From: Prinia subflava
Taxonomy: Eukaryota > Chordata > Aves > Passeriformes > Cisticolidae
Direction of reading: 5' to 3'
Length of the DNA: 64,000 nucleotides
Assembly (NCBI RefSeq): GCF_021018805.1
Contig: NW_026960612.1
Location: 124,001-188,000, forward strand
A program made the translations under genes and the position numbers. The stretch's first letter is position 1; every line of letters begins with the position of its first letter. A model generated the notes under the pieces. That model was not told the DNA's origin. It searched no databases and was given only the letters and a program-made list of their open reading frames with translations. Below are positions 48,502-61,486 of the stretch, in pieces.

Positions 48502-51408
48502 GCGGCAACCACCTCTCTAACCCTCACCACAGTTGGACCATGTTCTCAGAATGAGAAACAAGCTGCTGTGGTCAGTGTGTATGTCACGGGGTTTTGCGAA
48601 TGATACAGAAAACATGATGGGCTCTGAGACACAGACCCAGGCAAAAGGGCCCTGTTTCATTCACTCCCACTCACAAGTACAAAATCAGAACAGTAATGCT
48701 TAAGATGGGAATAAAACCCTCACAAAAATCTATTTCTTTCAACTCCACAATTTCTTGTTTTCTTATATCCCACCTTGTCTCACCTTCAGCACCCAGACAA
48801 CTCCAGTTCCAACATTTCCTACAAATCTATGTTCTCCAAAAAAGAGTGCACAAGTCCTCGCTTGCCTGCACACTGACTGACCAGTCTCAGAAGTATCAGC
48901 TCAGCAAGGAGAAAACTCTCTAGAGCTCTGCTGCTACCTAATCCACATGGCAGATCTATTTTTCCTCTGTGTAAATTCCTTAGCTTTTCATTCTCCACTG
49001 TGCAGCTCTTCTGCTGCTTTCTTGTCTAAAAACCAGTCAGAATGCCTCTGAAGGCTGACATATTTCATATAAAATACACATGGGATGCCAAAGATCCATC
49101 TTCTGCAGAAATCACTTGTGGCTGGATCATACTCTGATGCTAAATCCCTGTCAACCCTGTCCAAGAACATCTGAAATGGGCCTAGCTGGAATTAACAACT
49201 TTGGAAGTGGAAAAGAGAGGGGGGGAGGAAGAAAGAAAGAAAAAAAATGGCCTAGTGTTTGCCAACAAACAAACCATAAAAGTTCCGTTGAACTTCTTTC
49301 TGCCTTCCTCAAATGATTCTCTTTTTCAGATGGAATGGGGAACTGTATAAAAACTTTTCTGATCCTCTTTCCAAACAGGCTTAATGATCATCCAGGGTTT
49401 GAGGCTGTTGTTAGGAGTTGGGTTTAAGGCTGAATGCTTATTCAAATTCTGCACTTCATGGTCATGTCATCCTACCACTAGCTGTGACCCCACTAAGTAA
49501 AGCCCTGTTCCCTACTGTTTAAAACAGAGATTTTATTCCTGCACTGCAGTTCCAGTTCTGACACAATCTATGAACAGATCATTTCCTCTGGCTGCAACAA
49601 GGCAGAAGAGATGTCCATCACTAACTGTTCACACCATGCTTTTCTCAGTTACCACTTCCTCAGATCTGCTGACTTATTTAGTCTGGTTATCCCTCTGATA
49701 GACATTTCTCTAAAACTGCCCTTGCTTCAGTTATACAATCAAAGCTATAAAACTTTGAAAGCCTGATCTGAGAGGTGGAAAGCTCATGAGGCATTTGCTA
49801 GTTAGATATTGTGCATCAACAGCCTTTTGGGGACAGTCTACTCAACTGCCTCAATCTTACCCATAAAATCTCTCTTCCAGAACTACTGCTTAATTTAACA
49901 TAGCTAAATTGTGTATTGTCAAAGAAAAGACGTAACATTTTCTAGTCCCCTAACAAGAAGGAGGGAGGATGGAATAAAATTCTGGATATACATACCTTCC
50001 TATACCTGCCTCTCAGGAGCTTCAAGTTCAAGCAGAATACCTCTTGGCATTCCCCCTCTACACTGCTGCACCAGAGATTAAAGTAGTGATTAGAGCACAA
50101 CTTCTAATAAGGACAGATCTGCCTCAGCCCATTTGAAAAATCAGAGAGGAAAAAAAGCAAGGTATACCTAATTGATTATCACAGATGTTTTTTGCTAGTA
50201 ATACTGTAATTCAGTTAATAAAGTTGCAACTGAGTTTAACTTGGCTCCATGTCCTTTAATGTAAATAATATGCTGCTGGCATTAAACATGTTAACATTTG
50301 AGCATATGGTGGAAACACCACACTTCTACTGAAACAAACATCATCAGCTTGAATAAAAAGCCAAATACACAGACTCCTACAGCAGAACATGTTATTAGTG
50401 GAAAACTGCTAACAAATATACTTACTTACTGGGACTGTATGAATAGTTCAGCTTGGATGGCTACAGTCTCATCATACAAGTATTTTCAGCCACCCTACCA
50501 AAGGAATACTCTATACTTTCATTAACATACAAGATTGGAAGTAAGATGAAAGAAAGGACTACAGCAAGTCTGCATTATATGCAGAAGCTTCTTCATGTAT
50601 TAAAAGATTTTAACTTCTCACCCCTGCCACTGTGTGTGATGTGAGAGATCTCTGTCAGTGCTGCAGAAGTATTTTACAGTAACATAGGCTAGGTAGGTCA
50701 GTAATCTCCAAGCCAGCTCAAAGCGTTTGCAAAAACAATTCAAATGATGCTAGCTTAACCCCTGGAAGGGAGTGATTTTTCACTCACAAACTCTTCAGTC
50801 TGGTCTCATGTTGGAGAAATACATGAAGGTTGGTGTCATTCCGGAAAGCTCCAGGATTCAGCTGACAAAAGGGCACAACAGATAGGGTTTCGTTTCGGGG
50901 AAAAAACTTCCTCAAGGTGAGTTGCACTTTTACCTCCTCTGTGAACACAAGGCTTCCTTTTCTGGACCTCTGCAACATGTGGTACATAGATCAGCAAGAC
51001 ATTAAAATACAACAGCATGCATTTACGGTCCCAATAGCCTACATTTTTACTATTAAGGGTATGCTAAATTTATCCTGCTTACATGCTGTTTTGTGTTACA
51101 AGCAGCCAGTCTCCACATAACACCTAACTGTCAAACAATAGCACCATGACATTGCAGTATGGAAGCTGAGGAGACGGTCTGTACAGAGCTCACCTCTTTC
51201 ACATACCAGCCACTGCTTCTGAGTAACCAACTGGTGTCCATGGCTCCTCAAGTTCTGTCCCTGGCACAACAGGAATGTGGATGCATGGCTGGAAAAGCAG
51301 GGACATGTGCACAATCCTGCTTTTAGCCTAAAGGATGAGTAGAAGCTGAAATGTGCTTGAACTGTTCTTTAGATGGGATAAGGAGGAAGTAAAGTTTGGA
51401 GCAATAGC
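48502..51408. other. Intergenic, nothing recognised
   Basis: About 2.9 kb without a supported exon or repeat; purine-rich patch at 49206-49248. Confidence 0.5.
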
Positions 51409-51665
51409 TGTAACAGGATGCTAGACAGGATGTGTTGACCATAAGTTGGAGAAGGCTCACAGCATCCAGCCACGTGGACAGAGCTTCTAAGCCAATCATG
51501 TATACTGCAAGGACACGTGAACACTGTGGTTTAACCAATGATGTTCAGAGTTAGGTGCATGATATGCTTAGCACAGTATAAATGTAAGCCAAATAGCTAA
51601 ATAAACGAGCAAGATTTTTAACTCATATTGAGTGCTGTCTTGACTCTGGCTGATCTCCGGCAACA
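51409..51665 (+). mobile_element. Probable short solo LTR
   Basis: About 257 bp starting TGTAACAGGATG and ending CCGGCAACA. It has caatgatg and caatcatg CCAAT-like boxes, TATA box agtataaatg and AATAAA at about 51599, the layout of a short U3-R-U5. No clear target duplication, and the family is unknown to me. Confidence 0.5.
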
Positions 51666-53295
51666 CAGGAATAGAATTTAATTCTTCTACAATATCTTAC
51701 CTTTTTCTTATGCTTCTGAGTGTTAGCTCTTTGAGGTGCTATGTATATTTTGATGTACCTACTACAATGCTCGCTGATCATGATTACAAGTTCTAATAGA
51801 TGCAGAAAATGGGTATGGGTGCAAAATTAGGTTCCTCCATTATTCATATTCTGGAAAATAACATCTTTAAAATCAGAAAAACCAGCTTCCTAGATGTTAT
51901 ATAGAATGAGAATTTCATTTTTATGTATGCTCTGTATTATTTGATGGGTCAGAATACTTCAGTGCAACATGGTTTTGAAATGAGTAATTTAAAAATAGGC
52001 ATTTTTAAATAGGAACATTTATAATTTAAAAATTCAGAAAGCAAAACCCAAAAAGAAATGGGAATGAGCCAGCTACATCTATTCACTATGCAACTAATCA
52101 TAAAGAAACCACTTCTGCTAAACTTATTAAAATAAACTTATATTTAGAAATGGATTAGGCTTTTAAGTCAAAAAGAAAAAATCCTAAACTTTTAGGAGTT
52201 GCCATGCATATGTTCACTGCTACAGCTTGCTTGGTCCCTTCTTGGAAAAGGACATAGCCCCATCCCACCCCTCATCCCTATTTCTCCCCTTTCTCTGAAA
52301 AAAAATTTCTTTTACATGAGATCACCAGATCACGCATTCAGTGAAAAATATCACGTGCTGTGCAACTTGCATACACCACAATTTTGGGCAGACCATAAGG
52401 ATATTGGTATGATTCAGATTAGATGTGCTGTGCATGCAACAGATCCCATAGGTCACAGAAATATCATTATGATCTTTTCAAGAACTGTGTCACTTCTTCC
52501 AAGAAGTGTGAATTGAAGAGAGACATCTAAGACTAATTTGCATTTCAGTTGGAGGTATCTTGAACCATTCCAGCTCAAGATAAAGTGCTAAGTGAATCTG
52601 AGAGCAGACTTTACAAAGCAGATTAGTAATCTTCGAAGAACACCTTTACAGGGCTTGTAAATAAGGGACAAAGAGGTTCCAGTGACACTTAGATCCACAA
52701 AATACATCTCCAATCTCTTCTTGTATTGGGACAGGAGATGCCATTTCCTTTCCCACATGAGTCCCTTTGTTCTCTCCTCTTGTTCTCCCAGTCCCATGAC
52801 TAGCTACAACTTTCTTTTCATATGCACTTCACAATAGCACTTACCCTGACTATTTTCTCTTGCAGGATTTCCCTTCTACATACACACAGCAATAGAAACT
52901 TTCTTTGACAGGATCCCAAAACTCCTGAACACTTAGAAGTTTTGTGCTGCCAACCTACAGGGTCAGAGAGACATCTGTTAGTAATTAGACTTCTTTGATC
53001 TTTAAAGATTTTAAGCCACTAATGCCCACAATATTACTGTAAAATAAACAGATACTATCCATATTTATAGACACAAAAAGTGAGGGAAAGGTTTGTGTGG
53101 CTTGTCAGTCAGAAAGCTTTTGATTCCCAAATCATAACATACAAGGAATCTAGTAAAAGGAAGGCAATATGAGGCAAAAAGTGAATTTCAGTGAACAGCT
53201 GTCAGAGGAATTTTGTCCTCACCTGACTGTACCTTCCCTCTCATCCCAGCTCTTCAAGGAAAGCAGGTTCCCACTCAGTCAGATGTGATTTTTTA
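51666..53295. other. Intergenic, nothing recognised
   Basis: No exon or repeat supported. Confidence 0.5.
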
Positions 53296-53299
53296 CTAC

Positions 53300-54224
53300 T
53301 GTTATGAACAAGTTTCCCGGTCAAAAAAAAAAAAAGGGCTGGGCTGTCCCTGTCCTAGCCCTGTGGTGGGACAGCTCCGTCCCCCCATGGGAGAACACAG
53401 AGCACTCATTGGCATGTTGGGAAAGCTCTGGGAGTGCGGCCCCCCTCCTCCCGGTTTGTGCCATCCCCCAGCCTTTTGGAGGAATGGGGGTTTTTCCTCT
53501 TTAACCCCCACACCCCAACCAGTTTGAGTGGGGAGGGAATCTGCCCTGAAGAGGAGTTGCCTGACAACACTTTCCTACCTCATTAAAAAGTGAAAAGGAG
53601 CGGCTCCCGGCCTTGATTGCCTGGTTATTGTTCTTTGTAACTACCTCCTTCAGTGGGAGTGCCTCTGCTGCGACCAGGACAAATGCATATGCATTTGTAT
53701 ATGCAGATAGCACCTCCCCGGTGGATCCTGGGAGGGTTTTTTAGGGAAACTACACCCCGGGACAGGAAGCTGGATTACGTCAGAAGAGAACTGGATAGTG
53801 CCCTGGCCGAGCAAGAGGTGGATGCACCCCCTGGCCTGGTTTGAAGATTCGCCATGACCTATGAGGAGCCTGAATGGAATGGGAACTGGCCAGGTGAGCT
53901 GACTGATTCAGACAACGGGAAACTCCCAAAGGTTTTCCCTGGTGGCAAAGAGCTGACTTTGCACGCCAGTGGCAGACTGCTCACCGCCCTGCTTGCTGAT
54001 GGTTGACCAGAGAGAACTCCTAGCTGTTCCTATGGGAACAAGGACTCGGCATCTACTGTTTGCAGTGGAACAATGAACTGGGACAGCACCTGCTCCTTCG
54101 GATGGCTGCAGCAGCGTGGAAAGCTCCGATCGGACTCTGCAACACTGCTGATGACTTTAATAATGAGCTGATCACTTTAATAAAGAGCTGAATATTAATA
54201 AAGGCATATGCCCTGTTCTTTTCA
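53300..54224 (+). mobile_element. LTR family D, copy 2 (inverted relative to copy 1)
   Basis: 925 bp, TGTTATGAACAAG...CTGTTCTTTTCA. Flanks ctac and ctat suggest a 4 bp target duplication with one mismatch. A 63-codon frame inside (53653-53844) translates identically in both copies, which illustrates how close they are. AATAAA at about 54197 precedes the end, giving plus orientation. Confidence 0.92.
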
Positions 54225-54228
54225 CTAT

Positions 54229-54446
54229 ACCATATATTTTTAAGTAGCAGGATATTTTTACTTTGACTCTTAAACCAGCTTTGTTCCTAGGTCTCCTATG
54301 ATTTAAAGTTAAAATGCTCAAAACTCCCAGGTGGTCAGGAGTTATACTTTGAATTTGGCATTTCTACACTCCAAAAACCCCCATGAACAGGCCTATTAAG
54401 GGACTATAAAGGCCTGCTTAAAAACTGAGTCTAGTCTCCTGAAGAA
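54229..54446. other. Spacer between LTRs D and B
   Basis: About 220 bp; nothing recognised. Confidence 0.6.
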
Positions 54447-54450
54447 CTCA

Positions 54451-55256
54451 TGAGAAATACAAAGTTATGTTTCGTGTCAGGGAAATGAAGAAAATCTGTG
54501 TAATTGTAGTTGTGGAACATGGCCATGGGACAGTTATAAAGATGAGTTCTAATAAACAACTGAGTAAAGCATGGAAAGAAGTTTTTGAATAAATCTTTTA
54601 CTTGCAATTACCTATTATAAGTCTCAAGCTATTCTGTAATAAGTGTCTTTTAATTATAACTTTAGAAGCTTGCTTTGTATTAAAGAATTTTAAACTGTAG
54701 TTTTAGAATGTAAAAAGGTTTTTTTAGACAAAAGAAGGAAGTAAGGAGGGGGCTCAGGCCTTCACAGAAGGTGGGAAAACATCCTGGACACGAAGACAAG
54801 ACTTCAGCTCACTGATTTATGGCTCCTGGAGAAGGAAACTGGACTTCACTATATGAGATTGATGGAACTGGGAATAGAGATGGGACCCCCACATCTGGAA
54901 GCCAGATCCCACCATCTGGGAAAACATATCCTGGATGTACATCCTTTAGTATTTAAATATCGAAATAGACCACAATGGTCTATAGAATTATACAGGACAA
55001 TCTATAGATTTATGGCTGTTAGGTATTGAATAGTGACGTTAAAACTAGAAATGGAAACTGCTGAGAAAGCTTATGAATATGTATGAATATAGCAAATAAA
55101 ATACCAGCAAGTCCAGCAATGGGTGTGCAGTCGGAAGGGAAAACCCCTACCACTGTACCCAGCCGGCTGCCTTTGTTCACACTTTATCACATTAATTAAT
55201 TAATTATTAAATTGCTGCTTGATATATTGGCCGTGTCAAGCGTCTCATTTCTAACA
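54451..55256 (+). mobile_element. LTR family B, copy 3 (plus orientation, more diverged)
   Basis: 806 bp, TGAGAAATACAAAG...TTTCTAACA, the reverse complement of copies 1 and 2 but with more differences and an internal segment of different length at about 54790-54950. Flanks share ctca (54447-54450 and 55257-55260). AATAAA at about 55092 is in sense. It probably belongs to a different subfamily. Confidence 0.85.
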
Positions 55257-55260
55257 CTCA

Positions 55261-58200
55261 CAAGCACAAGATGCTAATTTACACCTTTAACTTTCATCAT
55301 TACTGATGCTCTTCACTCTTAACATACTTATGCCATCAGACAACCCTTGGGCAGATTAGTCTGGCTAGCAAAACCTGCATCTTCAGTCAAATCCTGCAGA
55401 AAGTCTCAGTATAGCCCACTCCTCACTGTAAACAAAGCTGAATGAATCCTATGTTTTCCAAGACACTGGAATGAGTTCCCCTCTCGATGCTGGGACAAGT
55501 CTCTATTAAAAATCAGACCACTCATAAAAGGAACTTTTCTACCTATTTTATAGGTAGAATAAAGATGACTTGGCCTGCCCAAGCCCACTATGGAGAAGCT
55601 GAATTTAAAGTTAATTCTTTGTACTCCAACATAAAGCTTTTGACTACAGCTAGATGCTTACTCTTCAGCAAATTAAAAATGTGAAATACAAAATGCTTAA
55701 GAGAATCCCCAAACTTGTAGTTGGTGTAACAGCAGCAGGCAGATTACACAGTACACCAACCAGTTGCATAACATTCCAATATCCCCATCCTCATACACAA
55801 ACCAATAAATGAACACGAGACTAATAATAGCTACAAAGTGCAACTATTTCAGTGACTACACTTACTCTCTTCATCTCAAAAGAGAAGCCTACAGGACCAT
55901 CCAGTGATCTATTAGAACTGGAAACTGCACAGAAAACCCGATTTTCAGGTCTGAAAAAAACCCCTAGTTTCCAGGCAAGTATTACTACGTACACAGAAGC
56001 AAACGACTAGGTGTGCAACTTAACACACAAATTTGCATATGTGCTGTACATCTGAGTAATCCAAGTATTTTTCTTCCAAAGATCATGAACAAGGAAGTTA
56101 GTATTAAACTTGGTGACATCTGTAAAGAATCTACAAACTTTAGGAGGATGTTCTAAGGGAAAAAGCTAAAGGGCAGCAGTGCTCCGGCACAGAAGAAATA
56201 TTCTTCATGCATAGAACAGTGAAATTATTTTTGGCTTCTGCATTTTCCCTTACAAAGAGAAACCCTTTTTTGACCCTTGCAAGTAGAGCAAATCATCAAC
56301 AAAAATCTTACATACTGAGTTAGCATACTGAATCACTGACAAGACTGACTCAGTTGTAACTTAGCAGATCTAGAATGAAAATTAAAAAAAAAAAATGCAG
56401 CACCTACTTGAATTCTGCCTACAGCACCAGGACATTTTAAAACTTCTGCTACAAGAAGTAGTGAAGAATTTATTAGCCAAAGCTGATAAATAATTGCAAA
56501 GTGCTAATCTACTGCAGTGAGCTTGACTTTTTTTGGTCTACTCTCTAGACCCCATGTGTAGCTTCAGGAACAGAGTGCAGCAGAAACAGTGAGCTGTGAG
56601 AAATCAAAGACTGTGTGGGTGCAGCAGTCAGTTAACACTGCTGAGCACCCAGGTTGTATCTGCATAACCCAAGAGACTCCCAGGAAGTTAACTCAACAGT
56701 ATATACAGTTGCTGCTTTCCATTATCTTTCCCCACTCAGGTGGCCAAAGCTTAAAGCACTATTTCTTAGCACTTAGGGGATGGAATTACAACTTTTGTGT
56801 GGTAGGTACACCTTCTTCCTTAGCAAGTGCATCCTACTGACCTCTCAAGTCACATGAAGTCAGCATTGTTACATATTGCCCTTATTTTTAGGTGTGCTTT
56901 TAAGTATTTCAGTCACTCCTATTTAGAGTTGTATTCATTATTTTTATTTGCCTGTACCTCTTAGATTCTTCCTGTTCTCTGCCAGCAAGCTTTTTTCCTA
57001 TTTGTTCTCTAAATCCCAGAACTCTTGTCCATCGGGAGTGGAACCCATGTTGTCAAACCTAATAGGAAATCACCTTACACTTTACACTTTACAGCAAGGG
57101 CAGAAAAAACAAACCCTTTGCACCCTACTGATGTAACACTGGGTCTGCCTTTGCACTGGAAAAACTGAACTACAAGCTGTTATAAAGATTCAGTCCCAGT
57201 AAAAGCAAGGGAAGCACGAAATACTTCAATCAGTTTAATACTGCTTTATGCTGTAGCTCACAAGTGTTAAACAGAGAAAAGTTATGGCAAGGCATAACAT
57301 CTCCTTGCATAACATCTATGAACAGTTCTCCCAAACATACCTCAGAATAACTTCCTATTCTTCTGGAGGTTTTCAGAGTATATCCATTATTACTAACAGC
57401 ATGAAAATAACATCCTGACAGGGACAATACCATCCCATTTTCACAATCCCTTTATTTTCACACTTTAAAGAATAATGAACATTATTTCCACATAAGTAAA
57501 ACTCAAACCCCACTTTCGACTGGGGGGATTGATATGTGAACTCCATGCGAGTGAAAGGTACTATTTTGAGCAGCAGCTAATGATTTACGTAAGTAAAAAG
57601 AACCCTCACTGTCACAATCACAAGGGGAGGAAAAAAAGTAACCTCTCCTTTCTCTGCAAAGAGGAAATCAAGATGAAAATGTATATTGAAAGAAGTATGT
57701 ACATGTGAGTATTATATATTCAATACAGAAAAAAATACAGTTAAAATGCATTAAAAAAAAAGTTTCTCTTCATGTCCTCATTTCCAGGAGATATTAGTAT
57801 CAGACATAAAGTTCCTTTCATAAAACTATTGAAAAGTGGACACTACTACACTTACCTTCCTGCTAAAATGAAACCAATTTTAAATAGAACAATATACACA
57901 AATAAATACAAACAGAAGACCTAGCCTGTGAAAAAAAGCAAAAATAAAACAAAAAAAAATTCAGTTTTTTTTTCCTGGGATCTGAAAAATATATTCTAGT
58001 TTCTCTGTCCCATCTCTCTACAGCTCCTTCATTATGGTTAATTTCTGAAATCCACATTAGTGGCGTTCAGTGCATTCTCACAGTAAGGCTATGTGTAACA
58101 ACACATGTTTATATCCTGCCTGGAAAAAATCTTCAGTGAATGAACATGAATACTTTCCTTTCCTTCAAACTACTTTCACTATGACAGTCATCTGTTTATA

Positions 58201-59297
58201 TATTCAATATGAAAGAAATACTTAAACATTTTCAAATTTATGGTAGTGTTAGGCATCTTTGATCACTTCAGTTTTCCATTTTCCCAAGTGTTATTAGTTA
58301 TTTCTCTTCACAAAGCCTTATCTGATTTAGAAATTTATTTTTGCTTCTGAGATTCATAACCACATTCCATATACTCAGATATTAAAGAATACTGCTAAAA
58401 TTTACTTGAAGTAAAAATGAAGTAACTTATGGCCTACCCATGACAGTTCAGCACGGGTACATTTGTAATCAATATTTGGTTTTCACATGGGTACAACTTT
58501 TCACTCTATGTCTAAAAAAATGGGTAAGAAAAAGGACAGGAGTGACTATGTAGAGGGAAAAGACTGATTTTACACAGTGCCCTTCATTGCTCAGCTGTCC
58601 TTAAGAACTTCATAAAACAGCAAGCCTCCTAGGTATACTACCATATGGGCAAATATAGCAGCTGTTCTGCGAGCTACAAGAGCTCACCTCTAACCAGAGG
58701 AATCTGACCCTGGAAGGCTGCATGTGAACACAAGGCACTCAAGAAACAGTTACTCTGTTTAAGAAAACCTGAGGAGTATAATGCTGCGTGTACATAGAAT
58801 TCTAAAGTATAAAATAAAGCACGGGAAATCATTTCTCAAAGTGTATGTTGGATGCAACATGTCTCTTGACTACAAAAAATAAAAAGTAGCCCCTAATCTG
58901 AGGTTTATGTTGCATTTCTCCTATCACACCTAAAGCCTGTGTATAAAACAATGCAAAGCTATGCAGATGGGAGAACTTCATCTCCTCTTAAGTGCTGAGG
59001 CCTAGACTGAGATCTCCAAAGTGACTGGTGCTTGTACACTAAACAATACACTAGAGGAGTCTAAAAAAGGGAAATTGTATCCTAAAATAAAGAGACATTC
59101 CCAAAGTGACATACCTTTCTTACTAAAAACTTACTCTTTGTAAGGAAAAGTTAATCCTCTCTGGCAAGCCACAGCCTAACTTTTGCAGTTCTTCATCTTC
59201 CATTTCCATATGCCAGCAGTGGTAAACTTCTGTTTCTGTCATCGGACAAAGCAGACAATGCTCACCTTTGGTCTCAGTAACAAGATGGATAAAGTTA
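55261..59297. other. Intergenic, nothing recognised
   Basis: About 4 kb of AT-rich sequence without a supported exon or transposon. Confidence 0.5.
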
Positions 59298-60103
59298 TGT
59301 CTTGGTTTGAAAGACAGGTATCTGCTAGGAAGGGGGCAGGACTTCTCCAGAGATAGAGAATTCGAATCTCCTCTCTCTAAATTATTCTAATTTAGAAAAT
59401 TAAAGGGGCTTTCAGACAGAGGTATGGGGATAGGAATAACAGATCTTTACTAGTATATATGACAAAACAACAAACAAACAACAACTACAGCATTAATAAT
59501 AAACAGAACCAAGAACCTTGAGGGCTTTCTTTCACAAAAAAGCCCGGGGCAGTTTGATCTCGGTGCCCCTGCATGACTCTGAGAGGCTGAGCTGGAAGGG
59601 TGGAAAGTCCCGGGCTGGTGGATGAGATGAGGAGCTCTGTGCTGGTAGCTGGAGCAGCAGGGGGTGCCCTGGCAGGGCTACAGAGTAGCAGGAGAGCCTC
59701 AAAGCTCCGAAGAAACAGCGGCGGTGGGGGGAGGGCTGGAGAAAAGGAGCTCAGGATTCCCGGGTACACGAGCAGATGATGGTAGATTTCCCAGGACGAG
59801 GCAGAGTGATGGCCGTGAACTCTTCTTGCAGCGAGGGGCAGCTTGACTGTCTTCCTTGATGCTGAGAGCAAGAGAGAGCCTCCTCCCTCCCCCCAGCTCT
59901 GTCTTTTTACTTTTCCTAAAGCTCGTGTTATTTCTCCCCTCTGAGGGACACTCCCAGAGACTCAAAAACAATAGGTGTAGCCTTGTGCTGCCATGTCTTT
60001 CAACTACTCCCTTTGTTCTGGCTAAGTACTGTCATTAAGGTTTCCTAGAAACTTATGGGAAAAAATTCTGTTAGTGAAAAAGAGGCAAATTTAACCCCTA
60101 ACA
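59298..60103 (-). mobile_element. Solo ERV LTR
   Basis: Starts TGTCTTGGTTTGAAAGACAGG, a hallmark I associate with an abundant passerine LTR, and ends about CCCTAACA. Features include the motif 'ggataggaataacagatctt', an A-rich acaaacaaacaac tract and a GC-rich central part with chance open frames. Orientation is inferred from tctttactag and ttaataataaacag. Ends are not confirmed by a target duplication. Confidence 0.7.
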
Positions 60104-60937
60104 AGCTGTCTGTCTATATTATCATTTCCTCTTTCTTCTTAATAACTGCCTTTTTTGTCTTTAATGAACACTGGTACAGATAGGCCAGACATAATCCTGC
60201 AGTAGGAAAAAAAGGCAGATATTTGTACCATGAAAGCACAAAGCTCAGTTCTGTACATTTTATTAATCTTGGTTCATTGAACAAGTAATTATCAAAAGCA
60301 TACACAGTTCTAAAAATGGAAGCTTTCCATAAGGAAAAATCCTTCCTGTGTGATGAAACACACAAGTTATCAAAACAGGATGTAGAACAGAGAGCACACG
60401 TGCATCCTTACTTCAGTTATGGCATTAGTCCTTGCTAGTTGAATTAATCTTTGGAGGAATGTTGTATTTTTTTTAAAGCAAGCATGCTCTGTTCCTAACT
60501 CTGTGAAGCCTGCAGAGACAACTGGGCACAAAAATGAATGCAACTCAGGAAACAGTCACCTGTCAAAGAACATAGTAAACTCCTGAGCCTCTTACATAAA
60601 GATTACTGTTGACTTCAAACAGATTAGTCAGAGTGGCCAGAAAAGCCCTGAGACAGAGAAATTAACACCCAATTCACCCAATGGCTCAATTATTCTGAGA
60701 TCTGGAGAACAGGGTTGAAGACAACTTCTCTCTCATCTCATTTGGTACACTTTATGAGTGGATAAGATCAGTTCTGAGATTTGGAAACAAACAAGCAAGC
60801 AAGTCCCTCCTCTTCCCTCTGCTCCACCCTACACAGACATAGAAAGGAAACATTAATTTTATAATGGCAGTGTTAATTTACATTAGAGAAGGTTTACACT
60901 AGTTGAAAAATTGTTTCAACATGAATCCAACAGTCAG
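60104..60937. other. Intergenic, nothing recognised
   Basis: Short gap before the right-hand provirus. Confidence 0.5.
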
Positions 60938-60939
60938 TG

Positions 60940-61405
60940 TGTTAGCGTAGGAAAACATATAACCACACGAAAGCGATCATATGCAGTTCTTTATTTGCGC
61001 GCGGGGACACAGGGGCGATGAGGGGCCCAAATCTTGTGCCCGAGAATACAGAGTCAATTTGTGATTTTTATAGTTTAAATTATACACATGTTAACTAACC
61101 TCCACCCCTAGATACTGATTATCTTATTCCTTAGTTACTATCTTAAATCATACCTACGCTTCTACCCTGGTCCACACTTGATTTGTTTAAAACAATGCTT
61201 CTCAATTATCCCCTGAGTTGCAGTCACACTTGATTCGGTCATTACAATAGCATGGAGCTGGTTGCAGAAGCTGACGCTTGTTCCAAAGCCGAGCTGCGTC
61301 AAGTTCTAGTTGTACGTTCTCTACTTTCTTCCCCCCCCACACATACCTCAACTTAACCCCGTAGTTAACTTATACAGAAATTATATTTTTAACCCTCCAC
61401 CATCA
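60940..61405 (-). repeat. 3' LTR of the second provirus
   Basis: About 466 bp. The minus strand starts TGATGGTGGAGGG right after the polypurine tract and ends CTACGCTAACA. AATAAA on the minus strand (about 60990, in gcgcgcaaataaagaac) lies about 50 bp before the end, so R/U5 is short. The left end could be 60938. Confidence 0.85.
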
Positions 61406-61418
61406 TTCCCCCCTTTGA
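61406..61418 (-). other. Polypurine tract
   Basis: The minus strand reads aaaggggggaa directly before the LTR TG. Confidence 0.85.
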
Positions 61419-61486
61419 AAGTATTTTGACTCTAATATACTAAGTGTAAATGCTTTCACTTAATACAGTCCATTAGGCTTCAGAGT

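Noticed and set aside
59485..59871. 128-codon minus-strand frame
   Set aside because: Lies in the GC-rich middle of an LTR with low-complexity Pro/Ser/Ala translation.
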